Program-made: the position numbers and the translations under genes
NCBI GenBank assembly: GCA_947579665.1
Contig: OX388345.1
Coordinates: forward strand, 73,027,454-73,091,453
Reading direction: 5' to 3'
Length of the DNA stretch: 64,000 nt
Source: Sympetrum striolatum
Lineage: Eukaryota > Arthropoda > Insecta > Odonata > Libellulidae
The notes under the pieces: generated by a model
Databases searched by the model: none
Told to the model about the DNA's origin: nothing
The model's input: the letters and a program-made list of their open reading frames with translations, nothing else
Shown here: piece by piece, positions 48,560 through 61,922 of the stretch
Layout of the letters: the number at the start of each line of letters is the position of its first letter
Position numbering within the stretch: the stretch's first letter is position 1

Positions 48560-51340
48560 CATATTTAAAATAACATTCCATATACGATGATGCAATCGAT
48601 GAATTATTAAGACGAAAACTCTAGAAATATATTTATTAAAAACTTTTACAAAAATTGACAATAATTTAAAAAATATTCGGAAATTTTAATACTGTTATTT
48701 CGCTGAAGTAGGAGGCATGCAATTCGTTTTATAGTTAAAGTTTTAGTAAGGAAAAGGAAAACTCACACCGTACGTTCTCTAATTCTGCTAAAAACAATCG
48801 TTTACCAGTACAATATTGGATAAACATATTTCAGACTGTTTAAGAATGAAAGAATTTAAAATTTTAAAAAATTTCAGATACTGAAATTAATAGGAAGATG
48901 GTTTAATCCATACAATATCCTCTTCCTCTTCAATACAACCAATAAGAAGTTCCTCAATTTCTAAAATTCACTTTCAAGCCAGTTAATTCTCTACAGTGGA
49001 AAATACAGGACAGCTCTTTTCAGAATCTTATAAATCTTTTTCTGTTATCTGTATGCGGCACGATGCCAAAAAGATCAAATTTAGGCTAAAGACTTAGGGC
49101 TTCCGCTTTGTTATCAGACAATTGATGAAGGCAGTTAATGAATTCTGTGACGTTGAAAGTAATTTAGAGATTAGATTATTTTAATCAACACATTTTGCTT
49201 CTTTTGGGTGTTACCCTTTGACTCCATCAAAAAAAAAAGGTCTGCAGAACGATTAAATCAGTTTATGACAATTATTACAATAATTTTCTCTACTTAGGCC
49301 AACTTCGAGCAATGTTGGTTCAATTACAATTTTAGCATTTACTTTTCTTCTGCCAGTACTATATTCTGCATATTTATTTCAGACAAAAAATTTCTATGAC
49401 ATTCCAAGAGTACGTACAAATTCCGCCCATTGGAAAGGAAGAAGAGGTTTAAAGGCTCCTGAAATGCCTTGGATGTAATTCATTCGGCTTTGTTGAAAGC
49501 GGCCCCTGGTTCGAACCCTGATAGAAGGCCGTATGCAAGATGACCTTAGCTGTGGAAGTATATACTCTAAAAATAAAACTAAAACCAAAGGTTCAATGAG
49601 TTTTGTCGATCAACGAGTAGGTCCCTGTTATGCTATCTACCAGTCGTCTCCATAGAAAAGAAGAGGTCGCATCTGATTGGCCCATCTCATCAACATATTG
49701 TATGAGTTGCAGTAAACTGAAGTTTGACTCCATCTCGTCCAAACCACCCGGATCCGGTGTTTAAAATACCGCCACATTGAGAAAGCCCAATTCACATTTG
49801 CGGCCTTGGAGTCCTTCACGAATCCTCTTTAACATTGAGGGTGTAATCGTTCTAATCCAGACCCGCGCAATCGAAAACGGAAGCAGCAAATAGAACAAAA
49901 TCGTACAACTTCCGAGTGACGTAGCTTAGATAGTTGGCATATGCGATAACGGAGGCACAATTTTCTGAGATATCTATGATGTTTCAGGGCATCATTTGCG
50001 TAACGCAGGATACTTTGAGAATTATTCTCGTTGCACTAGAATAGATACATACTAATCGTTCTCGCGAGATAAGAGTGAGATTTAATTTAGACAGCCACAT
50101 TCTATTGCTTTACTTAAAAAGTAGTCTCTTCTGCAAATTTTCTGTAATGTCGCTATCACAAAATATATTACCCTTTTGACACCTAAATTTTAAGTGACTT
50201 CCGCTTCAGAGGAGCGAGGATAATCTCTATCTTAATGCACATTCCTAGACATAGTATAACCATAGATTATGTTAAATATTTAAAATTTCAGAAAGTTAAT
50301 ACAGAGAAATACATCCATCGTTGGTACTCACTAAAATGTCGGTATATACAATACCTCAGTCTCCGTAGGCGTTTGTTTCTCATTTTCGCCTGGATTTTCG
50401 CAAATTTTTAAACTTTACGGCTCGGATGGCAGCGGTTAATATAATCCGATTTCGAAAAAAATTGCATGCAAGATTATCATATCAGTACACAACTTTTCCG
50501 CATAGGACAAATTTGATTCAGAAAAAAACATTTCTTCGGCTCACTCTAATACACAAACCTTGGCCTGCGGGCCGCATGCGGATCTCAAATTTTTTTATGC
50601 GGTCCGAGGCTTCTAGGGCTAGTAGAACAGAAGTAGAAAAACGCTGGTATCGGCCCACCACGTTTAAAAAAAATCTTGTAAAAATATTTGCGCTCTGAAA
50701 GCATTGTAAGCAATGAAGCTCCTACGTAGTATAATAGCCGAAAAGATAAAGCAACATATTAGAGTAGTTTTGACCAATTCTCCATTTCTTTTGGAATTGT
50801 TAAAAAAGTAAATTTCTGATAAATTCAACCAAATCCTGATACCTTTTTCTTATTTATTTTACTAATCTACCAAAGCGATAAATCATTCGGATGTTCGAAA
50901 TAACTTTTGATTAAGAAAATTGATTTATTCATTTTTTTCTTATCTTCCATAATTACATTCTGAGGGCGTTAATGAGGAATACCAAAAAAGATGAGGAGTG
51001 TGGTAGTTTCTTGATTTCCCCACTGATCGAGAATGCTATGTTTAGATAACTTCCACATAAGCATAGTACTATGATCTTATAAATAAATCTTTCATTGGTG
51101 TTCAATTACGAGTGTTTAAAATAAATGCTATTATTCAGCATCATTCACATTTGGTAACATTTTCGTATTACTTAAGACATGACCAAAACCAGCGGTGAGA
51201 CAGAAGTAAATGAAATACATACATATATTTTTCAGAAACTTATACCAATTAAAAATATGTCATTCGTCAAAATACGGTTGTAATTGAGGACGGAATGGAA
51301 AAAAATATTGATGATGCTGGTTTTAAATTAGGATAAATGA
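48560..51340. other. Stretch without recognised genes
   Basis: AT-rich. A B-box-like GGTTCGAACCC lies at 49508 without a clear A box. The words GGCCTGCGGGCCGCATGCGG near 50572 resemble sequences found near hAT-type repeats. Confidence 0.35.
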
Positions 51341-51350
51341 AAAAAATAAA

Positions 51351-51577
51351 TCCCAAGGAAAAAGGGACTTGAAAAAAGTCTGACGGCCGGGAATCGAACC
51401 CGGGATCTTCCTTTATCCGGGAGGCTGATGGTAGTCTTAATGGTTAAAGCAGCCTCCCGGACAGAGGAAGATCCCGGGTTCGATTCCCGGCCGTCAGACT
51501 TTTTTCAAGTCCGTTTTCCTTGGGATTTTTCCTGGGTGCACTCTCTTATGTGCAATATACCTTTAACCATTTCCTCC
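51351..51577 (+). mobile_element. Palindromic TCCCAAGG retroposon carrying a tRNA-like core
   Basis: The left arm 51351-51427 and right arm 51450-51525 are inverted copies of about 76 bp. The 22-nt loop contains an A-box-like TAGTCTTAATGGTTAAAGC (51432-51450). The right arm contains a B box GGGTTCGATTCCC (51477-51489). The segment 51424-51497 can be drawn as a tRNA-like fold: acceptor CTGATGG/CCGTCAG, T arm CCGGG/CCCGG. A 52-bp tail (GGGTGCACTC...ATTTCCTCC) follows. The flanks repeat AAAAAATAAA (51341-51350 and 51578-51587), which is compatible with a target duplication though low in complexity. Confidence 0.8.
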
Positions 51578-52649
51578 AAAAAATAAAAATCCCAAGTAAA
51601 ATTTAACCCTTTCCTTTAAATTAGAAGTCCAAAGGAGGGGTAAGAATAACGAGACCTGGCAAGATAAGCGTAAAACAGTACAAAAAGTCTAAGAAATAAA
51701 AAATACAAATAGCAAGTGTTAAGGATAAAGATACGAACGCTTGAGGAAGTAAAGTATGATCTAATTTCAACAAATTAGCCAAAATATTCTTCTCCGCTCC
51801 TGACTCTCTCCAAGCCTTCCGGGATTTATTTCTTTATTTACGGGGCGCTTATAATGCTTCTCCATACAGTCGTTGATGAATTGCACTACGGGATGAGATT
51901 TAGCACGATTCGCTGCACGTAGCGCCTCCATATTTAGACGGCCATAAGACGAACCACCCATGGCGATTTTCGGTCCGAGAATATGATGAATGCCTACCAC
52001 TTCCACTTCCAGCTAAATGCTAATTTCCCTCTCGAAACGAAATCGTACCGTTGAAAGGAATGCAAACAAATGAAACGCCAGGAAAGCAATTAATCGATCT
52101 TTGGACCGTGCGAGGAAAGCGGTAATTTATTCTTATGCTCGCGAGTGTCTCTTCTGATACCTTCAGGGCATTGAAGATGAGGGTTTTAAAGAGAGATTCT
52201 CATTGTTGTGTCTCGCGGAATAATGCACAGCAAATGCGCATGCGTCAAGTATATTGTTGACTTCCGCATCCACCGATGTCACTACTCCTTCGAAAATATA
52301 TTAGTCCGATAGCCGGGTCAACTTATATAAGACGAGCATTTACGCATTCGCTGTGTCAAAAAAATGGGGATAAGAAGGGTAAGCGGTGGTCAATAGGACA
52401 GCGTGACTCCAATTCGGACGGAAGTGAAGAAACGGAGAAATTTATTCGCTCTCAAATCACATTAAGAAAATTCAGTTTTCCAGCTCATCAAAATATTTTA
52501 AACATCAAGTGGATCAATTTGCACAACGATATTTCATAGTTTATTACTGAGAGGTTTTCCTGTTTGTTAACAAAATCTTTAGACGAACGGAATGAGTTAA
52601 AGTTTCACTTGGTGGAAAAAAAGGACAACTTAAACTGATATTCTTTTAA

Positions 52650-53154
52650 CCCTTTCAGACCTGAATCTTTTCCAAGAAGAAAATAATTATATTTGAATTT
52701 ATTCGTATTTTTAGATATGTTTATACTTATTCCATTAATAAACTTTGAAATTTATAATTTAGTTAACAATTTATGAGAGGTCCAATATTGTGGACACCTA
52801 TTTTAAAGTGTCACTAAAGATAAAGCTATGAATTTAAACTATGTCGAATATTAAATAACACATACAAGAGAATAAAACAACATATGTTCAATGATATATA
52901 TAAAAAAGTTGTAATAAGAGTAAAAATGTAAACATAAATTACCCTCCTAAATTCTAAAAAAACTCATGAGATTCAGTTATTCAATAAGCAATAAATCATA
53001 CTAAGAGACTCCTTTGATATGGGATTGGCAGAATATTAAAATAAAAGAAGCAAAACCAGAAAAGAATGCAAAAAATAAATATTAAATTAATATAAATAAT
53101 ATATAATAAGAACTGAAAATGGTGTCCAATATATTGGACACGGGTCTGAAAGAG
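52650..53154. mobile_element. piggyBac-like MITE, 505 bp
   Basis: The ends CCCTTTCAGACCTG and (right, reversed) CTCTTTCAGACCCG match at 11 of the first 12 bases. They are flanked by TTAA on both sides (52646-52649 and 53155-53158), the signature of piggyBac. The words CCAATATTGTGGACACC and GGTGTCCAATATATTGGACAC occur near each end. There is no transposase frame, and the interior is very AT-rich. Confidence 0.8.
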
Positions 53155-56100
53155 TTAATGTTTAATTTAGTGGAAGAGTAAAGGTTCTAGTGGTTTCTTT
53201 CATGAAATATCCCATAAAAATACATTAGATCCAATTTGACTATAAGAAATTTTACGGTGTATTTTTTAAATCATCCGAATGTGGCTGATTCCTTAAACAA
53301 AGATTAAGGTTTCATAAGATTCTCGACATAGCAAATGCACACACAATAAGGTGTTTGTAGACTGTATCCATCTTCTTCAAGAGGTAGGACGTGGGAACCC
53401 ACTTGTTCGCTAGCATTCTCTGATAAGGAGACCCTAGTTTATAGATTAAAAAAATCATGATAGCCAAGACAATGTACCTCACTGCTCATTTAGACTAGAA
53501 AGTCTCTCTAGAGCTACTGGAAGCTAATGTTGCAGAGATTCAGGTTCAAACGCCTCCAGACTAAATAGTGGATAATCATGTGTGAACTGATGAATAACAT
53601 TCATATTCCAGCTTCAAACTATTTTGGGCGTATTTTACTATTTAAATTCTGAACGACCTTTTCAGGACATTTTGATTTTCTCCACGACAATAATATAATT
53701 TAATATATAATACTATAATACTTTAATAACAATTTTGAAGATACATTCAGCGGCATACTCAAAGACGAGTGGCAAGTTTGTCAGTTACAAGACGGTCAAA
53801 CTTGAGTATCCTGATACGAAGCGCGAGGATGAATTCCACACAAAATACATCGACTTCTGGATTGCCATCGCATTTCTTCCATTGACCTTCCAATCCCAAT
53901 CGTTTGAGCGAAGTTGACGTATACCCTCTCTGCATGGTGTTGACGCACCACAAATCACGTTCAACTCCCACCAATTTCCCCCATCCGCCTCTAAAACCCA
54001 TTCCCCGGAGGACGAACCGTCTCGCCTAATTTATTCATGTAATTTTACGGATTATAGGTACACAAACGACTACTTCAGAACGTCACGCTCCATATAACTT
54101 CGCAGACTAATCCTCAATAAGAGGAAAACATATTTCGAATAATTAGCGACCAGTTCGAAAATCGCACTTCTTTGCATGTAACCATTGCCATCTTCCTTTA
54201 TCACGAGGGATGGTTTTTTTTTTGAAACATCCAGGTGGGTGAAAAATGAGGGATGCATTAATAAAGCCGGTTAAAAGCTCTGTTGAAGGACTCTTATTTC
54301 CAGCGCTGCGGGAAATAGCCGGGAGATAGGCAGATTTTTCACGTCCCTCCCGAATGCCGAGTCGAGAATGTAAAACTCCCAACTTATTCCTTCCCGGAGT
54401 CCGTTTAGCGAAGCGCCTATAAGAATGATCATAAAATGATGGGGAAATTCGGTTGGATTGATGACTTCCGACGAAACGGGGCTGCTGAATTATATCGCTC
54501 CATTCATTGGCAATTTTGATCGTATCGCTGAAAGCCGCGTATATTTTAAGAGGGCAGAGCTTTCGCTAATGGTGCAAAGCGGGCTCGATTAGCGGGTGAT
54601 GAGAAACCAAAGAAGATGATTTAGCAGTTCAATTAGCTCTTCAAATCATAAATTGCAAGCGAACTTCACTGTAAAAGAAAATTATTTACTGCCTCACCAT
54701 ATATGTCGGGAAAATAATACTTAAGTAACGTAGTGCTGAACCCGCTGATAATGGATTTATCTTAGTGAGAAATAATTATAGTTTCACAAAGATAGTGTTG
54801 CTCATAATATTAAACATAAAAAGGAATTATTAAAGACTCTCTTGGCTATATTTCAATAATCAATCGTTTCAGAGCTGAAATAACTAAAATGTAAATTATT
54901 TAACTTTGATTAGTCTGACGTAATCATATTAATAATAAGCTGTGTCATAATAAGTAATGGTTGTGAAGAATACTTTATTTTGTAACAATGATTCCCGCAA
55001 TGAAAAATAGACTGTAATAGGACTGACTAAGAATAAAGGGTTATACGTTAGTGAATTAGTAATAAGATAGTTGTTCCGCAAATTCCAGACTGAATTATAC
55101 ATTACTAGGTTCACCAAAGTAGTATGAACTAAAAAAAACATGAAGTTTAAATTATCCATAAAATTATTTTTACCAGGGAAAGAGAGTATTGTAAAACTAA
55201 TACTTCTTGAAACCTGATGAACTCGACTGAGAGGCTCGGTAAACAGAAATTCAGAGAAGGCAATGGAGTACCTCAAGGCTTCGTACTTTCACCGAATTAA
55301 TTTACGAAAATTTATGATTTTTTCTATTTGCAAGAAACTCATACAACTAATCATTATTATCAGTAACGAAGCAGCTTAGCTTCCGAATCTTTAATTACTC
55401 CACATACAACGTGTTCACCTCAATAAAACCGGAAGATGAACGAGCGACGCCGAAATTATTCCTTTCCTTTTTCATTACTTAAAGACTACGCCATTCTGTT
55501 TCGTCACGCCAGCCACTTAGTGGACGATCATTCTTAAAGACACTGTGAGGGCAGTGGGGCAAACAACGCATGACCCGGACGGCACCCACGTCTCCAATCT
55601 AAAGCGACCATTGGACGCCCTCGTGGACCAAAGAGATAAAAAGGGCGGATGGCCAAGGAGGAGGGGTCAACGGCCGCCGCTTCGTGCCCAGGGCAAAACA
55701 CCAGCTCTGGAACGAGAGGAAAAGGATGGGAAGGAAAGTGGAGGAGGAGTAGGCACTGTACCGAAATTCCATGGGGAGTCTCTCGGCCGTCTTCTTGCGG
55801 GAGTTGGTTCCCGTGATGGGCAACTTACGTAAGCAACTTCACTACGCTGAGGGACCATTCATGCTAGCGACCGGCGAATCGCGAATTTTATCTCTATTTG
55901 CGCCGGATTAGCGTACGCAGAGGAATTTTCGTCCATGGTAAAGCTTACGCAATACAATTGGCAACCTTTAAATCTTCCGTTCTTTGTTGACGTCGGTCAA
56001 TTCAAAGGTTTGTTACAAATTCCCGTTTCTACGTACCTTGATGCACTGACAAAGCCTGGAGGTTAACACCCAGCCTTCCCGCCTTAGCTACGCCAAAGCT

Positions 56101-57957
56101 ACTATTTAAATAGTAATACACTGTAACAATTCAAATTCATTCTTTGAAATGAGATCCATTCTCTAATTTATCAAACTACAGTAAGATCTTTGATCAATTG
56201 ACCGAGAAGCATCCCAAAAGAAAAACACCATTTAAGAAAATCATTAATAAGTGGGCAGCACAAGTATTCAAATTCGAAGTACTGCAATCGAATTATAAAA
56301 ACTAACTGGCGTCTTTCATACAGTTGAGAATTATAATAGTAAAAGGAGATGAGATCATGAAGAAAAATATTAATGTTTCAAAAGCGTTGGGCCGATGGTC
56401 ACATGACCCCAGCAAGAGCTTCCAGTAAATTACTGCTATTCAAGCATAGAAGCTCGTAGAATAGAAAAATACTTCAATTAATACATTTCTTAATAGGTTA
56501 TTAATTTTGAATGTATTTACTAATCAGCGTTTCATCAAATTATTAATAGTAAACATTAAAAAAATCTTCACCATTTATATAAAACACAACCATTTTAAAT
56601 CGATTCGGAATCTCTTTTGTGGGCGATGAAAAAATAATCAGCATTATTTGAAATAAATGAAAAATTATTTCATGGAAATGTAATTAAAGAGCCTAAATAA
56701 ATACCGTCACTTGTTAAGCTATTATTTTAGATAAACTGTAGATGAATTAATATTGACTTTCTCTGGTACTCTCTTCTGCCGAATACACCGGCAAAACTAA
56801 CTATTATCTAAAAGGTTATTCATAACTCGAATTTATTTGTGAAGACTCTGAAAGTCCAGACGTTACGAGTTGCAATAAAATTTTAATGGATTTTATAAAA
56901 ATAATTTAAATTCGCCACTTTATGTGAAAAGGTATCTTTTATCTACTTTTATCACAGTCTTGCTCATGGCTCTAATGACATTAAGCTATTGAGGTATGAA
57001 TTATACTAAATCAGGGTACTGGTTATGTCTATCTTTATGGAATGCCAAGAAAAGTGTTACATATAGAGCCATTGTGCTTCTATTTCGTTTCTCTAATAGC
57101 ATTCTCGGTTGGAGACGAAAGCAAAATACCTAACTCCTCTTCTTGCTAGTAAGCCTAATTCCCCTCTACTATCTCTTGTAGTTAAAGTTAGAGGTGGTGA
57201 AGTAAGTCTTAGGTCTGAATACGTCATAGACGTGACAGCAATTCGCCAGAACGCTACTCGTAAGTATAGTGTAGATACAGATCTGACAAAGATAGTATGT
57301 GAATCATTTTGCAAAAACTCCACATAAAGAGTTATTCACATACTATCCTAGTCTGGGGTTCCACCAAGTGAAGGCTTCTTCCATTGATTTTAGATTTCAC
57401 AAATTGTATCCATCCCCCAAGGGAAAGTGTGTACAATTGTATCCACCCCATGAGGGAAGATACAATTTGTTATAAGGCCACCGATCGCCGCAACTAGTTG
57501 GCTCTTGCGACCTCCGCAGCCCCTCTATCACGTTCGGAAAGCGCTTCCGCCTTCGCCCTCACCACGCAGATCGTCGCCTCGGGGCGCAAATGGAGGCCCA
57601 AAAATGGAAGCCCTTATCTCGCCAAATTTTATTAATATCCGACCGCTTATTCCTTTCCTCGCCTTTATGTTCCACTCTATTATTCCCATATTTCCCCTTT
57701 CAGATCCTCTCCCATATCGGAAGATTATTCGGACCTTTTTCTCTCTCAACCGAGATCGGGAGGTTCGCGATTGGGAGACCAAGATACTTATCGCTAATAC
57801 ATTGAAATTGTTGTGATCGAAAGCGTATGGGATGCAGGGAAGTGAATTTATGATCCGCTCGACGAAATGCCTGACAAATAACTCTCGAAAACGTTATATG
57901 GTGAAGAGAGGGGTAGAGACTAAGCAACTGACGTGGATAAAATACACCGAGCTTCAG

Positions 57958-57987
57958 AACAGCTTTAAAATTGGTTTTAAAGCTGTT
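57958..57987. repeat. Perfect 13-bp-arm hairpin
   Basis: AACAGCTTTAAAA and TTTTAAAGCTGTT are separated by TTGG. No other context. Confidence 0.6.
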
Positions 57988-58217
57988 TAATTTAACCATA
58001 AATAACAAACAATGGCATTGAAACTAAAAAAGGGTACTTTTTATAACTCCCCAGACTGTCATACTCTGAATATAAACGGAATTAAGTGTGCAGCATTCAT
58101 CCCTGATGCTGGCTTGAACCTCCATTTTTGCTTTGGGTAGTGAATGAGGCTTGCAAGGCTAGGTGAGGAGTGAGGTAGTTGCCTACACATTCCTCAGAAA
58201 GCTAGATATCTGTAACT

Positions 58218-58260
58218 GGAACATATCTAAGTAAGTAGCACACTTACTTAGATATGTTCC
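58218..58260. repeat. Perfect 19-bp-arm hairpin
   Basis: GGAACATATCTAAGTAAGT and its exact inverse are separated by five bases (AGCAC). Confidence 0.75.
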
Positions 58261-61179
58261 ACATCCAAACCGAGTAACACTTTTCTTAACGCCCAGCAAC
58301 GAGAGAAATTAAATGGATGTCATTATTCAGCAAAGCTAATACCTTAGTAGCTTTCATACTATTATCTCAGCTATGGACACAGAAAAACACTTCATCACTT
58401 ATGATTAATGAATATTGCCTTCCCATTCCTTTCATTTAATGCCAATGTAAGAGGAAATAGATGTAGGTTCAGTATGGAATATCGAAGACGAACCGTAAAT
58501 TGTTTTTCAAAGATTCTGTAATAATTCTGCGGTCAAAAAATTAATGAAAATGTGCTCTTCGAAAGAATCTTTGGAAAGGTTTTAATATATGTTTTCTTCC
58601 TTTTTAATATATATGTGAAAAAATATTTCTAGAAACTGTAGCTTTGATCCTAATAATCAAATACACTCGCCCGATATAACTAATCAAATATTGTCCATTT
58701 TTATTATAAAATAACTGATAAAATTTTTAATGTGGCGATCATACGACCATGTTTGTTAGTTATCCAAGATGCGAATAATATTTCATAGGCAAGACTGAAG
58801 CAAAAATAAATGGAAAATACATTTTTTCAACCTGTAACAACTACAAATCTATTCCACTTATCACGCAAATAAGTACCTGGTTCCTATTACACTATTGAAC
58901 CTATATAGTACTGCTATTAAAACTAGTAAGATTCAGAATATAGCTAACTCACGATAAAACACTAAGAATAACAAACTTAGAATCATGAGCGATTATTCCC
59001 ATAGATATCCTATATGAATACCGCGTACCTTTATTACCACTCTAAATACCTGACTAAAATACAAGATCGCGATTCTTTTCGAGAAGGATTGATTTGATTT
59101 TTTTTCCTGTCCTGAGTCTCAACACATAGATCGCTCTCTGCGGAAACAGAGACATAAAATTCCGTCCGTCTGATCCTTTGAAAGCAAGGAATGTATGTAA
59201 ATGGGAAGATAAGACGTATCTCTAGCTCCAGAGGACAGAAATGGATGTTTACGCAAGCGATAATGTATTCTATTCAGCATCCAATCCCATAAATGAGATT
59301 GGCGGCACATTAAACAAGCCTCCGACTGGTATATGTCCACGAGAGATATTTAAAAGAGGTTTTCTGAATATTCCCTGCGATAGGAATTGAAACCAATCAA
59401 TGAAATGGCTTGCAATGGAATTTTCGATGCGATAAAATAGAAATGACTAAAGAGCTCCGTGAAATAGTTTATAATCTATATACTCCATTACCTTTCATAA
59501 GAATTTCCGTCGTTTTAAATATCTAAAGCTACACTCTCATTATTATACATGTTTATCTACACTATGTAATTATCTTTCATAATAAATACTTTAAAAACAA
59601 TTTTTTATTGTTATATGTAGTGTAAATTGATGATCATATCAATGTGAATGGTTTCATTGGTTATTAATTTAACTTAAGTGAATCAAACTTCTTTAATAAT
59701 TGACTAAAATTCAAAGAATCGAATTAAAAATTTGCAAATAGTGTATATATGCATTAGCAATAGTAAGTGTTGGTATGAAGTGTAATAATATATATGAAGA
59801 TTACGTGGAAAATTTACATAAATTGTACTTGCATTTCTACGTCAATTGTTACAACATGCCGATTAATGTGTGATTAATTAATGTTTTATATTCATTCGGC
59901 TGTTATTTTTATTCGCTTCATACCATTGTAACAATTGATCACAATCTTTGTATTATTTCACACACTACCACCTGGTTTCTCTCTATATTTTGTGTAACTT
60001 GTAACAACAATGATAAATAGTACGTCTACGTTAAGTATCGGGATGAAATCAATCTCAAACACTCTCGTTTCTCAATCGACGGGGTTATTTCGGGCTTGAT
60101 GTTACATAACGCCTTTATCTTCAGGGCAGGGGTCAGAGGGGGACCCAAGGCTGTGGTTCTCTTTCTGTCTCGTAAGATTCCAACGAAAATCTATTTCCAA
60201 AGTCTCTAGATTCGAAGCAACCCAAGTTAGACTAAATATTATAATAAACGAATATTCCTTTAAATTTTTATCATAACGCATGAGGCTATGAGGGAAAAAT
60301 GCGACAGAGAGAATTGACCTAAGAGTAAAACCATTTAAATAAGGAACAATTCATGTAATTTTTATCATAGGGAATATTTAGAGGATTATCTACTATATCT
60401 GATATACTCTTACTATTATAGTATGTAGCCGTTATCACATTTAGATATGATATAATTGAAATTTATCGTCAGGTACAGAATTGAAAAAAAGTATCATACC
60501 CTTACTTTCATGTTCATGGATATGATAGTTTGAAAGTTAAGTAAAATTGAATATTGGTATTTATCTGAGTCACCTTATCGAAAGTTATTATAAGTGGATT
60601 ATACGTGGCCTTATTCCACTCATAACATTCTAACTCATTATCAGAAAGGAAAGCCAGAGGAAATTAATACACTCCTCGCCCATAATCACTTCCTTTCCTA
60701 TTCGAACTTTTTGTAGCTAATGGTGGACGGACTTATCTAGCTAGTCTCTGAGCTGAAAACTTTACAGACGTACACATGGAAGGAAACCAATTATAACCTA
60801 AGGTATTAAGAATATAACGCATAATTTAAAGAAAATGAATCCCCTTTAATGCTAAGATTTCCCTCTGTGCATTCGTGAACTAGTCAAGGTCCAGCGTAGA
60901 TCTGTGCGTTTTGCCAAGAAATTTTACGACTCAACGGTAGGCGTTACCGAGATGCTCATCGGTTGTAGTTGCATGAAGAAAGGAACTTTTAAACTAATAT
61001 TTCTTACAATCAATAAAATCGGAGTCAATACATACGTCAATATGATACAGAAATACACCCATGACACACCCACTGTCACAACGGATGAGAAGCTACTTGA
61101 GGAGAAGATGTTAGTAAAAAATACTATATAAGTATTTAATGAAATAGAAATTCCCAAGCTGTATCACAACCAGCATGGA

Positions 61180-61253
61180 GGCCCATTAGCTCAGTTGGTT
61201 AGAGCGTCGTGCTAATAACGCGAAGGTCGTGGGTTCGATCCCCCCATGGGCCA
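61180..61253 (+). tRNA. tRNA-Ile(AAT) copy
   Basis: The 74-nt fold is intact except for the T-stem 50-64 mismatch (GTGGG/CCCCC). The anticodon is AAT, and a T6 run starts four bases after the discriminator. This copy has the longest recognisable 3' body, to about 61342, shared with the copy at 43191. It lies outside the 37-kb intron, upstream of the first recognised laminin exon. Confidence 0.85.
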
Positions 61254-61847
61254 ACTTTTTTGTTGCCCCTCTGGTATAGGGATTTCCCGACCGTAACAGC
61301 AACATTACCCTACCAAGCTTTAATGCAAATTGCAGAATGTGTACATTTGATGATTAATAATACTTCAGAAAGAAAGTTTGCGTATATATTTTTTATATTA
61401 ATGATTCATTTTTATTACTAAGTATTCGTTTATGTATTTTTTCACAAGGGTGGATAATATTTAATTATTGATTAAATTATGTAATTATGTTGTCTTCAAT
61501 CTGAGGAATGTTTTCCGATGGGATTCCCTACCTCATTGTAGGTATGAATAAATGCGAGACGGATATTGTGTTTTCCTCTCAATTTATAATACATAAATTT
61601 AATATTTTTCATATTCATTAACTATATTAATAAGAAAACATACGCTAACAAAGATCTTGGAGAAAGAATAACTTTGATGGTTCCACAATTGTTTGATAAC
61701 ACTAAATTATTTTGTAAAATAAATGAAAAAATATTATCTAAAATAATGGTGAAACTTGCAAAGTTGTATTTCTTGTGTCCGTTATCCACAAATAAATTTT
61801 TAACATATTATTTTAGTTAACAGGAGTATTTAGTAGGCTATGCTCTA

Positions 61848-61922
61848 ATGCATGTATGTACAATGTACATACATGCATTGTACATATCTGCATAATATGT
61901 ACATTGTACATATTATGCAGAT
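61848..61922. repeat. Two adjacent palindromes rich in TGTACAT
   Basis: First: 61848-61878, 14-bp arms, 3-base loop. Second: 61886-61922, 18-bp arms around one central base. Both arms are perfect. Confidence 0.75.

Larger units (their letters stand above)
53160..61170. other. Stretch without recognised genes
   Basis: AT-rich, with CpG-richer patches at about 53820-54420, 55540-55960 and 57480-57800 that hold overlapping frames on both strands. The plus frame at 60904-61131 (75 codons, MRFAKKFYDSTVGVTEMLIG) is unassigned. GTAAGT/GTAAGC splice-like words at about 55826-55834 occur on both strands but I could not tie them to an exon. Confidence 0.35.

Noticed and set aside
49495..49530. tRNA or SINE at GGTTCGAACCC
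   Set aside because: Good B box but no A box or cloverleaf upstream.
50565..50640. hAT remnant at GGCCTGCGGGCCGCATGCGG
   Set aside because: Only a short GC-rich motif reminiscent of hAT-type repeats; no inverted ends or 8-bp duplication seen.
55545..55858. First exon with donor-like GTAAGT/GTAAGC words at about 55826-55834
   Set aside because: Donor-like words occur on both strands because the site is palindromic (ACGTAAG/CTTACGT). The frames show no signal peptide or recognisable protein.
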